NCBI RefSeq assembly: GCF_004328705.1
Contig: NZ_CP035319.1
Coordinates: 558,001 to 622,000, forward strand
From: Rhodococcus sp. ABRD24
Lineage (GTDB): Bacteria; Actinomycetota; Actinomycetes; Mycobacteriales; Mycobacteriaceae
Direction: 5' to 3'
DNA: 64,000 bases
Shown here: positions 18,472 to 28,392 of the stretch, piece by piece
How positions within the stretch are numbered: position 1 is the stretch's first letter
Layout: each line of letters begins with the position of its first letter
Position numbers and translations under genes: made by a program
The notes under the pieces: model-generated
Database searches by the model: none
Told to the model about the DNA's origin: nothing
The model's input: only the letters and a program-made list of their open reading frames with translations

Positions 18472-18720
18472 ATGGTATTCCTATCAACCCTGATGCCTCG
18501 GCAACCCACGGGTCTGCTGGCCGAACAGCCGCGGCACGGTTTCGACCTGGAGAAGGTCATCGACGCGCGCGGCATACGGCAGTGGACGGACATCGGGTTC
18601 TCGTCGATCTACCGCCTACTCGGCAAACTCCTCGCCGAGTCGTCCCGGTCACTGCACCGACGCGATCACTCGAGGCCAAGCAATGACGAACAAGCAGAAC
18701 AGGTCAGCGCACCTGTGTAA
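18472..18720 (+). pseudogene. Truncated PadR-family regulator remnant
   Basis: The short frame contains LLAEQPRHGFDLEKVIDARG and then WTDIGFSSIYRLLGKL, closely matching the winged-helix core of PadR regulators. The usual start and the C-terminal dimerisation helix are missing. The upstream sequence (VFLSTLMPRQPT) is degenerate, and after LGKL the frame becomes an unrelated Ser/Arg-rich tail. It abuts the cobD start with no room for a promoter. It is best read as the leftover of a deleted gene. Recognisable homology covers about 18511-18630. Confidence 0.7.
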
Positions 18721-18789
18721 GGCGCCTGTGCAAACCGATAGTATGTCGGGTGCAGTTGGTTCGCCTGCATTGGTCGTGAGGAGCCCCGA

Positions 18790-18995
18790 AGACCGGTGTC
18801 GGTGTCAAAGCATGTCCTTGTCCTTGGACTGAGCATGCGAAGAGGGAACCCGGTGGGAGTCCGGGACTGTCCCGCAGCGGTGAGTGGGAACGACCGCCGT
18901 CATCAGCACTGGGCCTCGAGCCTGGGAAGCGACGGCCAGTAGATCCGGTGTCAGCACAGGGCGCCCACGAGTCCGAAGACCTGCCTGCTGCGTCG
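18790..18995 (+). promoter_or_regulatory. Cobalamin (B12) riboswitch upstream of metE
   Basis: The leader contains the conserved cobalamin-aptamer core: GAAGAGGGAACCCGGTGGGA, then GTCCGGGACTGTCCCGCAGC, GGGAAGCGACGGCCAGTAG and the 3' B12-box region ending GTCCGAAGACCTGCC. A 7-bp hairpin (arms 18991-18997 and 19007-19013) overlaps the 3' end and could be the switching element. Binding of adenosylcobalamin should switch off the B12-independent methionine synthase downstream. A possible -10 (TAGTAT, 18739-18744) lies upstream. Confidence 0.93.
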
Positions 18996-19141
18996 GGTGC
19001 GCCGTGCCCGACGGTCCGCCGCCTCGGGGAATGGGCGTGTAGACCCGCTCGTGTCAAAGCCATACGCGTCTTCGGGGCTTCGAGGGGTGTACTCGTTCTG
19101 CCGGTGGTGGTCCATCCTGCGTAGGTAACTGGAGACATACC

Positions 19142-21403
19142 GTGACTACCCCTTTCACCGCGACCGTACTGGGCTCACCTCGTATCGGTCCCAACCGCGA
19201 ACTCAAGAAGGCCGTCGAGGCCTACTGGGCCGGCCGTACCGACGCCGATGCGCTGGCCGAGGTCGGTGCGGCCCTGCGCCGACAGACGTGGACCGAGCTC
19301 CGCGACGCCGGCCTGGATTCGATCCCGATCAACACGTTCTCGTACTACGACCAGATGCTCGACACCGCCGTGATGCTCGGCGCCCTCCCGGAGCGAGTCG
19401 CGACCATCACCAACGGTCTCGATCGGTACTTCGCCGCAGCTCGCGGAACCGTCAGCGTGACGCCGCTGGAGATGACGAAGTGGTTCGACACCAACTACCA
19501 CTACCTGGTTCCGGAGATCACCCCGTCGACATCGTTTTCCCTCGATGCATCGAAGGTGATCTCCGAACTCGGTGAGGCACTCGAACTCGGCGTGCCTGCG
19601 CGGCCCGTGATCATCGGCCCGGTCACATTCTTGCTGCTGTCGAAGGCAGTCGGCTCCGATGCGCCGCTGCTCGATCGGATAGACGAGCTCTTGCCGCTCT
19701 ACGCCGAACTTCTCGGGCAGCTCCAGAGCGGTGGAGCGGAGTGGGTGCAGATCGACGAACCAGCACTGGTCGCAGACCGAACCGCCGGCGAGATCGCCGT
19801 CGCCAAGCAGGTTTACGACCATCTCGCCGCCGTTCCGCGACGTCCTGCCATCCTGGTGGCCTCGTACTTCGGCATCCTCGGCGAGGCCCTGCCCGCACTC
19901 GCGGCGACCGATGTCGAGGGACTTGCCGTCGACTTCGTTGCCAGAGCCGATGCTCCTGCCGCAATCCCCGAACTGGCCCGCAAGCACCTTGTTGCCGGTG
20001 TCGTCGACGGCCGAAACATCTGGCGCACCAACCTCGACCAGGCTTTGACCACCCTGGGCACCCTCGTCGGGAGCACTGGGTCGCTGGCAGTGTCGACTTC
20101 GTGCTCGCTCCTGCATGTGCCCTACACGCTCGATGCGGAGAAGAACCTCGACGCCGCTCTGCGGTCGTGGCTGGCTTTCGGGTCGGAAAAGGTCCAGGAG
20201 GTGGTGACCCTCGCCACCGCACTGACACAGGGCCGGGAAACGGTGGAAGGCTGCCTCGCGGCCGATCGAGCGGCACGATCGACGCGGGCCACCGATCCGC
20301 GCCTGCACGACGGCACCGTCCGCGACCGCCTCGAGTCGATCCTGGCTTCCGATCCGGGCCGGTCACCGGCCGATCAGCGTCGTAGGGCCCAGACCGGGCT
20401 GGACCTGCCGTTGCTGCCGACCACGACGATCGGCTCGTATCCGCAGACGACGGAGATCCGCGTCGCGCGCGCGGCCCTGCGTAAGGGCGAGATCACTGAG
20501 GCGGAATACCTCGATCGCATGCGCGCCGAGATCGCCGACGTCGTGGCCCTGCAGGAAGAGCTGGGGATCGACGTCCTGGTGCACGGTGAGCCCGAACGGA
20601 ACGACATGGTCCAATACTTCGCCGAGCAGCTGGACGGGTTCTTCGCCACCAGCAACGGCTGGGTGCAGTCCTACGGCAGCCGCTGCGTGCGACCACCGAT
20701 CCTCTACGGCGACGTCCGCCGGCCCGCCGCCATGACCGTCGACTGGATCACCTACGCACAATCGCTGACGAACCGCCCGGTCAAGGGCATGCTCACCGGC
20801 CCGGTGACGATCCTGGCGTGGTCGTTCGTGCGTGACGATCAGCCCCTGGCCGAGTCCGCGAATCAGGTTGCCCTGGCCATCCGCGACGAGACCGTCGATC
20901 TGCAGGGCGCCGGTATCCGTATCGTGCAGGTCGACGAGCCCGCACTGCGTGAGCTGCTCCCGCTGCGCGCTGCGGAGCAGCCTGCCTACCTGGACTGGGC
21001 TGTCGGATCGTTCCGACTCTCGACATCCGGTGTCGCGGACTCGACGCAGATCCACACCCATCTGTGCTATTCGGAGTTCGGTGAGGTGATCGATGCGATC
21101 GCGAACCTCGATGCGGATGTGACCTCGATCGAGGCGGCACGCTCACACATGGAGGTGCTCGACGATCTCAACGCCGTCGGGTTCGATCTGGGTGTCGGTC
21201 CGGGTGTCTACGACATCCATTCTCCCCGCGTTCCGAACGTCGAGGAGATCGTCACGTCGCTGCATGAAGCGCTGAAAGCCGTCCCCGCTGAGCGCTTGTG
21301 GGTCAATCCCGACTGTGGTCTCAAGACCCGCGGTCGCACCGAGGTCGAGGCGTCGCTGCGCAACATGGTGGACGCCGCGAAGCGGGTTCGCGCGGACCTC
21401 TGA
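19142..21403 (+). CDS. metE: Cobalamin-independent methionine synthase
   Basis: Transfers a methyl group from 5-methyltetrahydropteroyl-triglutamate to homocysteine. The 753 residues are family length with two barrel domains. The N-terminal domain starts [19 protein letters not shown]. The C-terminal domain starts [15 protein letters not shown] and carries zinc ligands in HTHLCYSEF (His, Cys) and NPDCGLKTR (Cys), with EAARS supplying the Glu. The GTG start has GGAG eight bases upstream. The gene is controlled by the upstream B12 riboswitch, so it is the fallback to B12-dependent MetH, which is not in this window. Confidence 0.97.
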   Translation: MTTPFTATVLGSPRIGPNRELKKAVEAYWAGRTDADALAEVGAALRRQTWTELRDAGLDSIPINTFSYYDQMLDTAVMLGALPERVATITNGLDRYFAAARGTVSVTPLEMTKWFDTNYHYLVPEITPSTSFSLDASKVISELGEALELGVPARPVIIGPVTFLLLSKAVGSDAPLLDRIDELLPLYAELLGQLQSGGAEWVQIDEPALVADRTAGEIAVAKQVYDHLAAVPRRPAILVASYFGILGEALPALAATDVEGLAVDFVARADAPAAIPELARKHLVAGVVDGRNIWRTNLDQALTTLGTLVGSTGSLAVSTSCSLLHVPYTLDAEKNLDAALRSWLAFGSEKVQEVVTLATALTQGRETVEGCLAADRAARSTRATDPRLHDGTVRDRLESILASDPGRSPADQRRRAQTGLDLPLLPTTTIGSYPQTTEIRVARAALRKGEITEAEYLDRMRAEIADVVALQEELGIDVLVHGEPERNDMVQYFAEQLDGFFATSNGWVQSYGSRCVRPPILYGDVRRPAAMTVDWITYAQSLTNRPVKGMLTGPVTILAWSFVRDDQPLAESANQVALAIRDETVDLQGAGIRIVQVDEPALRELLPLRAAEQPAYLDWAVGSFRLSTSGVADSTQIHTHLCYSEFGEVIDAIANLDADVTSIEAARSHMEVLDDLNAVGFDLGVGPGVYDIHSPRVPNVEEIVTSLHEALKAVPAERLWVNPDCGLKTRGRTEVEASLRNMVDAAKRVRADL

Positions 21404-21509
21404 TCCGAAGGCTGTGGCACCGCACCGATCTGGTGCGGGGCCACAGCCCTGCGAGCTTCGGCACCGCTTTGGTCGTTCCTCGCCGACTCAACTGCCCGAC
21501 CATTGTGCT

Positions 21510-21665
21510 CGTTCCTTCTGTAAGGATGCCAGCGTACATCTCAGGTGTCAGGGCATTGAGCTTCTCGGGTCGATCGAAGGTGACTGTGGTAACCGTGTCC
21601 ACCTTCTCGACGATCAGGTTGCTGGTCGCGGTATGAGGTTCGGTCGACATCGCGATCGTTGTCAT
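21510..21665 (-). pseudogene. 5' fragment of an enoyl-CoA hydratase/isomerase (crotonase) gene
   Basis: Reading leftwards from ATG 21665, the frame contains LIVEKVDTVTTVTFDRPEKL then NALTPEMYAGIL, the N-terminal signature of crotonase-fold enzymes. After about 45 residues the similarity stops and the frame runs into sequence that overlaps the metE end in another reading frame. The oxyanion-hole and catalytic regions are absent, so the gene is a truncated remnant. Confidence 0.65.
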
Positions 21666-22093
21666 GGTGTCCTCAACGAGTTGGGAATGCACAAGCGTGG
21701 CGTGCGTCTTTCGTAGACGCTACCCATATTGCAGGCAAGACGAAATGCATTGTTTAAGAGTAGTTTTGAGGCTTCATTCGCGCGCATTCGAGAACTGCGC
21801 AAACCTGTTCGGCACGTTCACTGGCCGGAGCTGTCTTGGCCTTGGTCGAGTACCATTCGCGAAGATCGGCACATCTCACTCGGCGTGTTCTCGCCGATTG
21901 GTTCAGACGTTCCTGTTGCCTCTGCGTCGATTCAACTCGTCATACGCGTCGACCGGGTCACTTGATGACCACCAGGAGATCGTTGCGTTCGACCTGCCGC
22001 GCTCCGCGCCCACGGCGCCAAGGCAACACTGCGACCCGCACCGAGACTTCAGCGCGGGTCCGGGAGATTCAGGAGGTCCGGGAGATTCAGAAA
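21666..22093. other. Gene-poor region between the crotonase remnant and prpC
   Basis: About 430 bp with slightly lower GC content and no recognisable protein in any frame. A 15-bp direct repeat (22058-22072 and 22076-22090) lies just before the prpC terminator. With the neighbouring remnant it looks like a scar of gene loss. Confidence 0.5.
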
Positions 22094-22149
22094 AGGGGGC
22101 GCCCCGGGGTGCAGGAGCCGGTGATGCCAATGACCAGGCCCCGGGGCGC
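22094..22149 (-). terminator. Intrinsic terminator of prpDBC
   Basis: Eleven-base arms (22099-22109 and 22139-22149) form a GC-rich stem. On the minus strand the stem is followed by CCCCTTTT, as expected for a rho-independent terminator 12 bases beyond the prpC stop. Confidence 0.75.
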
Positions 22150-22160
22150 TGATCGTGGGC

Positions 22161-23282
22161 TCAGGCCACCACCGAGCGTTGCGGCACGCCGGTGTACTCA
22201 CTGAGCGGTCGGATCAAGGCATTGGATTCGCCCTGTTCGATGATGTGCGCGGTCCATCCGGTGATGCGGCTCATCACGAAGATGGGGGTGAAGACCTCGA
22301 CGTCGAAGCCCATCAGGTAGTACGCGGGCCCGGTGGGAAAGTCGAGATTGGGCTTGATGCCGGTGGCCTCGTTCATGGTCCGCTCGAGGATCTCGTAGAT
22401 CCGGACCCACTTATCGCCGCCGGTCTGTGCGGCGACGTCGAAGAACGCCTTCCGCATCGTCGGGACACGCGAGTCGCCGTTCTTGTACACGCGGTGACCG
22501 AAGCCCATGACCTTGTCCTTGCGGGCCAACTTGTCCTTCATCCAAACCTCGGCGCGCTCGGGTTCGCCGATCTCGAGCATGTCGTGCATGACCGCCTCGT
22601 TGGCGCCGCCGTGCAGCGGACCCTTGAGGGTGCCGATCGCCGCGGTGACGGCGCTGTAGATGTCCGACAGCGTCGAGGTGACCACGCGAGCGGCGAAGGT
22701 CGACGCGTTGAAGCTGTGCTCCGCGTACAGGATCAGCGATACCTCGAACGCCCTGACGATCTCCCGATCCGGGATCTCGCCGAAGCACATGCCCAGGAAG
22801 TTCTCGGCGAATCCGAGATGGCTGTGCGGGGCGATCGGATCGAGCCCGCGGCGACGGCGATGATCGGCCGCGACGATGGTCGGCAGCACCGCCATCATGC
22901 GAAGCGCCTTCTCTCGATTGGCCTTCGGGGAGTTGTCCCACTCTTCCGGGTCCTCGGCCCCGAGGAAGCTGATCGCGGTGCGGACCACATCCATCGGGTG
23001 GCAGTTGTCCGGCAGCTTCGCCACCAGCGAGAGCAGCGAACGGTCGGCACGCCGACTGGCACGCTCGCGCTGGCAGAACAGCTCGAGCTGGGCATCGGTG
23101 GGCAGCTCACCGTTCCACAGGAGGTACGCGACCTGCTCGAAGCTGCAGTTGGCCGCCAGGTCCTGGACCGCGTAGCCACGGTAGGTCAGCGAGTTCGTCT
23201 CGGGTACAACCTTGGAGATCGCGGTGGTGTCGACGACAACACCGGCCAGGCCTTTGTAGATCGTCGGGACTGCATTCGTCAT
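22161..23282 (-). CDS. prpC: 2-methylcitrate synthase
   Basis: Condenses propionyl-CoA with oxaloacetate in the methylcitrate cycle. A 373-residue citrate-synthase-fold protein with GPLHGGANEAVMH (catalytic His), GFGHRVYKNGDSRVP (second catalytic His) and NLDFPTGPAYYLMGF (the catalytic Asp). N-terminal motifs AGVVVDTTAISKV and YRGYAVQDLA are typical of PrpC/GltA2-like enzymes. It is the last gene of prpD-prpB-prpC; its ATG overlaps the prpB stop by four bases. Confidence 0.94.
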   Translation of the reverse strand: MTNAVPTIYKGLAGVVVDTTAISKVVPETNSLTYRGYAVQDLAANCSFEQVAYLLWNGELPTDAQLELFCQRERASRRADRSLLSLVAKLPDNCHPMDVVRTAISFLGAEDPEEWDNSPKANREKALRMMAVLPTIVAADHRRRRGLDPIAPHSHLGFAENFLGMCFGEIPDREIVRAFEVSLILYAEHSFNASTFAARVVTSTLSDIYSAVTAAIGTLKGPLHGGANEAVMHDMLEIGEPERAEVWMKDKLARKDKVMGFGHRVYKNGDSRVPTMRKAFFDVAAQTGGDKWVRIYEILERTMNEATGIKPNLDFPTGPAYYLMGFDVEVFTPIFVMSRITGWTAHIIEQGESNALIRPLSEYTGVPQRSVVA

Positions 23283-24241
23283 TGGTTCCCTCCGAGCGTG
23301 AAATTGAAGACTCCGGAATCGAATTCGTTGTAGCGCTCGTACTCGAGCAGTTCGTACAGCCGTGAGCGGGTCTGCATCTGGTCGAGCTGCCCCTCCTGCG
23401 TGCCGGTCGCGTGGATCTCGCGCAGGCCGCGTTCGATGGCGCCCATCGCCAGCCGCAGGGTGGTGACCGGGTAGATCACCGCGTTGTAGCCGATGTCCTC
23501 GAGGGTCTGCGCGGGGATCAGCTGGGACTTACCGAACTCGGTCATGTTCGCGAGCAGCGGGATATCCACGGCGGCACGGAACTTCGCGAAGTCTGCCTCA
23601 GTGTGCAGGGCCTCGGTGAAGATCAGGTCGGCGCCGGCGTCCGCGTAGGCCTTGGCTCGCTCGATCGCGGCGTCGATGCCCACCTTGCCGGAGGCGGCCA
23701 TGTCACCGCGGCCGGAGGCGGCCATGTCACCGATGCCGGCGGCGTCGGTGCGGGCGCAGATCACGAAGTTCGGGTCACGTCGGGCCGTGACGGCGGCGCG
23801 CAGGCGACGGACCATCTCGTCGGTGGGCACGATCGCCTTGCCGTCGAGGTGGCCGCAGCGCTTCGGGTTGACCTGGTCTTCGAGGTGCAGGCCGGCGATG
23901 CCGGCGTCCTCGGCGGCGAGGACGGTGCGTGCTGCCGACATTGGCTCACCGAAACCTGTGTCGGCGTCGATGAGGACGGGCAGGTCGGTGACACCGGCGA
24001 TCTGGCGGCTGTGCGCGACTACCTCGGTGAGCGTGGTCAGTCCGATGTCGGGCAGGCCGAGCCCGGCGGAGAACGCGCCGCCCGAGATGTACACGCCCTC
24101 GAACCCGATCGCCTGGATCAGCTTGGCGGTCAACGGGTTGATCGCGCCGGGCAGGCGCTGGATCTTCCCGGAGGTGAGGCCGGCACGGAACGCGACACGC
24201 TTGTCGGCGGCCGAGGTGCTGGCGGCGATGAGACCGGTCAT
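23279..24241 (-). CDS. prpB: 2-methylisocitrate lyase
   Basis: Splits 2-methylisocitrate into pyruvate and succinate. A 320-residue ICL/PEPM-superfamily TIM barrel: substrate-loop motif PKRCGH, metal-site IDADTGFGEP and EDQVNPKRC. The family sequence ARTDA...DAAIERAKAYADAGAD is interrupted here by an in-frame duplication of GDMAAS-type sequence (see the repeat at 23687-23732). It is translationally coupled to prpC, and starts one base from the prpD stop. Confidence 0.94.
   Translation of the reverse strand: MTGLIAASTSAADKRVAFRAGLTSGKIQRLPGAINPLTAKLIQAIGFEGVYISGGAFSAGLGLPDIGLTTLTEVVAHSRQIAGVTDLPVLIDADTGFGEPMSAARTVLAAEDAGIAGLHLEDQVNPKRCGHLDGKAIVPTDEMVRRLRAAVTARRDPNFVICARTDAAGIGDMAASGRGDMAASGKVGIDAAIERAKAYADAGADLIFTEALHTEADFAKFRAAVDIPLLANMTEFGKSQLIPAQTLEDIGYNAVIYPVTTLRLAMGAIERGLREIHATGTQEGQLDQMQTRSRLYELLEYERYNEFDSGVFNFTLGGNQ
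23687..23732. repeat. In-frame 24-bp tandem duplication inside prpB
   Basis: A 22-bp unit beginning GCCGGAGGCGGCCATGTC occurs at 23687-23708 and again at 23711-23732, a 24-base period. It duplicates eight codons (GDMAASGR then GDMAASGK) in a surface loop between the ARTDA strand and the DAAIERA helix of methylisocitrate lyase. Confidence 0.85.
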
Positions 24242-24242
24242 G

Positions 24243-25745
24243 TCAGAACAGTCCCTTCGGCGACTCGGGCGAGCGCGCGAGGACGTCGTCGGAGACGGAG
24301 AACGTGAGCTGGTTCAGCTCGCCGGCCTTCAGTTCCGGGGTGCGTTGTGCGGCTTCGAGGAACCGGTCCTGCTCGGCCGGCTCGATTACACCCTCGGCGA
24401 GCGCGCGAAACTTCGCGATGTACTGTTCGCGGGCGAAGGGCCGGGCGCCGAGCGGGTGTGCGTCGGCGATCGCGAGTTCGTCGACGATGACCTCGCCGCT
24501 GCGCAGCGTGACCTCGGCGCGGGCACCGAACGCCTTCTCGTCCGGGTCGGTCGAGTGGTAACGGCGCGTCCACTCGGGATCCTCGGCGGTGGAGATCTTC
24601 TTCCACAGCTCGATGGTGTCCGGGCGCTGCGCGCGCTCCGGAGCGTACGAGCGCTCGTGGTGCCACGTACCGTCCTGCAGCGCAACGGCGAAGATGTACA
24701 TCACCGAGTGGTCTAGGGTCTCGCGGCTGGCGTTCGGATCGAACTTCTGCGGATCGTTCGAGCCGGTGCCGATCACGACGTGGGTGTGGTGGCTGGTGTG
24801 CAGGACGATCGACGCGATCTGGTCCAAGTCACCGATCCGCTCGCGCATTCGGCGGGCCAGGTCGATCGGCGCCTGGCTCTGGTACTCGGCCGAATGCTCC
24901 TTGGTGTAGGTGTCAAGGATCGCGCGCTTCGCTTCTCCTGGAGTCGGCAGTGACACAGCGTATTCCGCGTCGGGTCCGCCGAGCAGCCACGCGATCACAC
25001 CGTCCTCGCCCTCCCAGATCGGGGACGGTGCACCCTCCCCGCGCATCGCGCGGTCCACAGCCTCGACTGCCATCTTGCCTGCGAACGCCGGTGCGTAGGC
25101 CTTCCAGCTCGAAATCTCGCCCTTGCGGGACTGACGCGTCGCGGTGGTGGTGTGCAGCGCCTGACCGATCGCCTGGTAGACCGTCTCTGTGTCGAGGTCC
25201 AGGAGCGTGCCGATGCCGGCGGCAGCGGACGGGCCGAGGTGAGCGACGTGGTCGATCTTGTGCTCGTGCAGGCAGATTGCACGCACCAGATCCACCTGAA
25301 CCTCGTAGCCGGTGGCCAGGCCCCGGATCAGATCGGCGCCACCGCGGCCGGTGTGCTGGGCGACCGCGAGGATCGACGGAATGTTGTCGCCCGGATGCGA
25401 GTACTCGGCGGCCAGGAACGTGTCATGGAAGTCGAGCTCACGCACCGCGACGCCGTTGGCCCACGCCGCCCACTCGGGCGAGTAGCCGCCACCCACGCCG
25501 AAGACCGTCGAACCCGGGCTGTACGGATGAGCCAGCGCCTGGGTGCGGGCGTTCGCGACCGGGCGACGGGTCACCGAGGCCGCCGCAACGGCCGCGTTGT
25601 CGATGATCCGGTTGACGATCATCTCCGCCGCGTCGGCAGGTACCTCCACCGGATCGGTGGCGACCTCGGCGACCTTCCACGCGAGATGCTCGCTCTTGGG
25701 GAACTGGTCGGCGGAGCGGCGGGTGCGAACGGAGTACGTCTTCAA
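24243..25745 (-). CDS. prpD: 2-methylcitrate dehydratase
   Basis: Dehydrates 2-methylcitrate to 2-methyl-cis-aconitate. A 500-residue MmgE/PrpD-family protein: [20 protein letters not shown], the [15 protein letters not shown] [20 protein letters not shown], and [21 protein letters not shown] chose TTG 25745 with GAAGGA about ten bases upstream, because the remaining frame up to 25949 runs into the prpR operator and has no PrpD-like sequence. First gene of the prpDBC operon, divergent from prpR. Confidence 0.93.
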   Translation of the reverse strand: MKTYSVRTRRSADQFPKSEHLAWKVAEVATDPVEVPADAAEMIVNRIIDNAAVAAASVTRRPVANARTQALAHPYSPGSTVFGVGGGYSPEWAAWANGVAVRELDFHDTFLAAEYSHPGDNIPSILAVAQHTGRGGADLIRGLATGYEVQVDLVRAICLHEHKIDHVAHLGPSAAAGIGTLLDLDTETVYQAIGQALHTTTATRQSRKGEISSWKAYAPAFAGKMAVEAVDRAMRGEGAPSPIWEGEDGVIAWLLGGPDAEYAVSLPTPGEAKRAILDTYTKEHSAEYQSQAPIDLARRMRERIGDLDQIASIVLHTSHHTHVVIGTGSNDPQKFDPNASRETLDHSVMYIFAVALQDGTWHHERSYAPERAQRPDTIELWKKISTAEDPEWTRRYHSTDPDEKAFGARAEVTLRSGEVIVDELAIADAHPLGARPFAREQYIAKFRALAEGVIEPAEQDRFLEAAQRTPELKAGELNQLTFSVSDDVLARSPESPKGLF

Positions 25746-25899
25746 CTTGGTGTGTCCTTCGGTGGTGCTGCCGAGTCGGCTGCTGAGTTTGCGCCCGTGA
25801 GCCCAAGGCGCACGACGTGTCGATAGTTGCAGCATATGCACGTCCCAGAGGCTCGAGAAGCTACTGAATATGCGTAGTTTTGCGGTGTGAATCGGGCAT

Positions 25900-25909
25900 A
25901 TTTGCAAAT
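25900..25909. promoter_or_regulatory. PrpR operator (TTTGCAAA) in the prpD-prpR divergent promoter
   Basis: The perfect palindrome ATTTGCAAAT occurs once, between the divergent prpD and prpR genes. TTTGCAAA is the recognition sequence reported for mycobacterial PrpR. Degenerate partners (TTTTGCG at about 25878 and TTTGCG at about 25787) may be secondary sites. Confidence 0.8.
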
Positions 25910-25981
25910 GGTGCGAATCTTGATGATCGTGTTTGAGTGAACAGTGCACAGCGCGGGAGTACGAGCCGAAGGGATGCGAAG

Positions 25982-27415
25982 ATGCAGAAGATCTACGGTG
26001 GCCCCCGACTGCGACGATTGCGCGAGGAACGCGGACTCACCCAGCTCGAGTTGGCGCGGGTCCTCGATCTGTCCGCGAGCTACATGAACCAGCTCGAAAA
26101 CGATCAGCGCCCGTTGACAGTGCCCGTCCTGCTCAAACTCAACACAACCTTCAACCTCGACGCGCAGTTCTTCGCCGCCGAGGAGGACGCCCGTCTCGCG
26201 GCCGATCTCCACGACGTCCTCACCGCCGTCGGTGTCGCCGCACCGAGTCCAACCCTCATCGAAGAGTTCGTCGCCCGGATGCCGGAGATCGGCAACACCC
26301 TCGTCAACGTGCACCGCCGGCTCGTCGCTGCGACGGAACAGCTCGAGCAGTACAGCGCACACCTCGCCGGCCCAGCCGATGGAGCGACCGATCCGTCGAT
26401 CCCGATGCCGTTCGAAGAGGTCCGAGACTTCTTCTACGACAAACACAATCACATCGCCGAACTCGACGACGCCGCAGAGCGACTGTTCGTCGAGAGCGGT
26501 CTACGCATCGGATCGCTCGACACGCAGCTGACGGCACTGCTCGAGTCCGAACACGACATCGTCGTCCGCCTGCGCACCGATCCGCCCGACCTACCCGGCC
26601 CCAAGCGCGTGTACGACCCGAACGACCGCATCCTCACTCTGTCGAGGCATCTGTCACCGGGACAGCGTGCCTTCCAGATCGCCACGCAGCTGGCCTTTCT
26701 CACCCAGTCGGCAATCATCGAACAGCAGGTGGACGCGGCGACCACGCTCAGTGAGAACGCCCGCGAGCTGGCGAAGATCGGCCTGGCGAACTACTTCGCC
26801 GGCGCCTTGCTACTGCCGTATACCCAGTTCCACGATGCCGCAGAGTCTCTGAATTACGACATCGAGATGCTGACGCTGCAGTTCGAGGTCGGGTTCGAGA
26901 CGGTCTGTCACCGCCTCTCCACGATGCAGCGCCGCACCCGGCGGGGCGTGCCGTTCTTCTTCGTACGCACCGACCGTGCCGGCAACATCTCGAAGCGGCA
27001 GTCCGCCACAGCATTCCACTTCTCCCGGGTGGGCGGCAGCTGCCCACTGTGGGTCGTGCACGACGCATTCAGCACGCCCGGCCGAATCCTCACCCAGGTG
27101 GCCCAGATGCCAGACGGCCGTACCTACCTGTGGATCGTCCGCACCACCGACGACGAAGCCCGCCCCTACGGCGTCCCGGAACGCAGCTTCGCTGTCGGAC
27201 TCGGCTGCGACATCACCCACGCCGATCGACTCGTCTACTCGCGGGGACTGCGCCTCGACGAACAGATGTCGCCCGTCCCGATCGGTTCCGGATGCAAGAT
27301 CTGCGAACGCACCGACTGCGCGCAGCGCGCATTTCCCCAGATCGGCCGCCCTATCCGCGCCGACATCGACTTCAGCAGCAGACTTCCGTACCCGCCTCGA
27401 CGTCCGAGCACATAG
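25982..27415 (+). CDS. prpR: PrpR-type short-chain acyl-CoA regulator
   Basis: A 477-residue transcription factor. Residues about 6-60 are an XRE-type HTH ([35 protein letters not shown]). The middle is the ImmA/DUF955-like domain ([34 protein letters not shown]), and the C-terminus is the short-chain fatty acyl-CoA regulator domain with cysteines in GGSCPLW and [15 protein letters not shown]. In M. tuberculosis Rv1129c these relate to acyl-CoA/Fe-S sensing. Start ATG 25982 gives the HTH a normal N-terminus. It should activate prpDBC when propionyl-CoA accumulates. Confidence 0.93.
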   Translation: MQKIYGGPRLRRLREERGLTQLELARVLDLSASYMNQLENDQRPLTVPVLLKLNTTFNLDAQFFAAEEDARLAADLHDVLTAVGVAAPSPTLIEEFVARMPEIGNTLVNVHRRLVAATEQLEQYSAHLAGPADGATDPSIPMPFEEVRDFFYDKHNHIAELDDAAERLFVESGLRIGSLDTQLTALLESEHDIVVRLRTDPPDLPGPKRVYDPNDRILTLSRHLSPGQRAFQIATQLAFLTQSAIIEQQVDAATTLSENARELAKIGLANYFAGALLLPYTQFHDAAESLNYDIEMLTLQFEVGFETVCHRLSTMQRRTRRGVPFFFVRTDRAGNISKRQSATAFHFSRVGGSCPLWVVHDAFSTPGRILTQVAQMPDGRTYLWIVRTTDDEARPYGVPERSFAVGLGCDITHADRLVYSRGLRLDEQMSPVPIGSGCKICERTDCAQRAFPQIGRPIRADIDFSSRLPYPPRRPST

Positions 27416-27645
27416 GGCATACGACTGCACTGACCCGACCGGTTGAACACTTCGATACAGATCCACGCCGAACTGTCCGACCAGCTGACCCACTGGTCGT
27501 CCGGCGTCTCCCCTACCCCCTCGGCCGGTGGGCTACCCACCATCCGCGGGTCCACACACGCACTCGAGGCGGAATCGAGCGCGGAGACTTCGGGCAGCCT
27601 TGCATTGCTGGTGGCACTTGCCACGCGGTAATACTGTTGCGGACT

Positions 27646-28392
27646 GTGGACGATGATCAAAAGTCACCAAGCACCGAGACCGCGAACGGCGCGCACGCAG
27701 CCGAACCCCACGCCGCCGGGCTGTCGTCGCGGCTCAACTGGCTTCGTGCCGGAGTTCTCGGCGCGAACGATGGCATCGTCTCGGTTGCCGGCCTGGTTGT
27801 CGGCGTCGCCGCCGCCACTACCGACCGGGGCCCGATCCTCACAGCCGGCCTCGCAGGCCTCGCCGCCGGCGCGGTGTCGATGGCATTGGGCGAGTACGTA
27901 TCCGTCAGCACCCAGCGCGACACCGAACGAGCACTGCTGGCCAAGGAGCGGCACGAGCTGGCCACCATTCCCGACGCCGAGCTCGAGGAACTGGCGTCCC
28001 TGTACGAGGCGAAGGGCCTGTCCCCCGCGACCGCACGCACCGTCGCCGAGGAACTCACCGAGCACGACGCGTTCGCGGCGCACGCGGAGGTCGAGCTGGG
28101 CATCGACCCCAACGACCTCACCAATCCATGGCATGCGGCGTTCGCCTCCGCAATCGCGTTCACGGTCGGAGCGATACTGCCGATGCTGGCCATCCTCCTT
28201 CCCCCCGCGAGCGCCCGAATCCCGGTCACGTTCGTGGCGATGCTCGCCGCACTGGCCATCACCGGCAGCCTCAGTGCCCGGCTCGGCGGCGCCAAGAGAT
28301 CGCGCGCCGTGATCCGCGTCGTCACCGGCGGTGCGCTGGCAATGGCGGTTACCTACGGCATCGGGCAATTGCTCGGCGTGGCAGGCATCTGA
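27646..28392 (+). CDS. VIT1/CCC1 family transporter (Fe2+/Mn2+)
   Basis: A 248-residue membrane protein: a short hydrophilic N-terminus, then LRAGVLGANDGIVSVAGLVV (first helix, family signature), GLAAGAVSMALGEYVSVSTQ (second helix, metal-coordinating Met/Glu), a cytoplasmic metal-binding domain rich in Glu (about 95-155), and three more helices. Family members export or sequester ferrous iron or manganese. The only plausible start is GTG 27646, with no Shine-Dalgarno but an AT-rich -10-like element (27629-27637) just upstream, so a leaderless transcript is possible. Confidence 0.88.
   Translation: MDDDQKSPSTETANGAHAAEPHAAGLSSRLNWLRAGVLGANDGIVSVAGLVVGVAAATTDRGPILTAGLAGLAAGAVSMALGEYVSVSTQRDTERALLAKERHELATIPDAELEELASLYEAKGLSPATARTVAEELTEHDAFAAHAEVELGIDPNDLTNPWHAAFASAIAFTVGAILPMLAILLPPASARIPVTFVAMLAALAITGSLSARLGGAKRSRAVIRVVTGGALAMAVTYGIGQLLGVAGI

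Noticed and set aside
18421..18720. Functional PadR regulator
   Set aside because: The N-terminus is degenerate and the C-terminal dimerisation helix is absent; it is treated as a remnant.
25746..25949. 68-residue N-terminal extension of prpD
   Set aside because: It covers the prpR operator and lacks PrpD similarity; TTG 25745 has a ribosome site.
27049..27645. 199-codon N-terminal extension of the VIT1/CCC1 gene
   Set aside because: It overlaps the end of prpR in another frame and has no membrane or family sequence; the start is GTG 27646.
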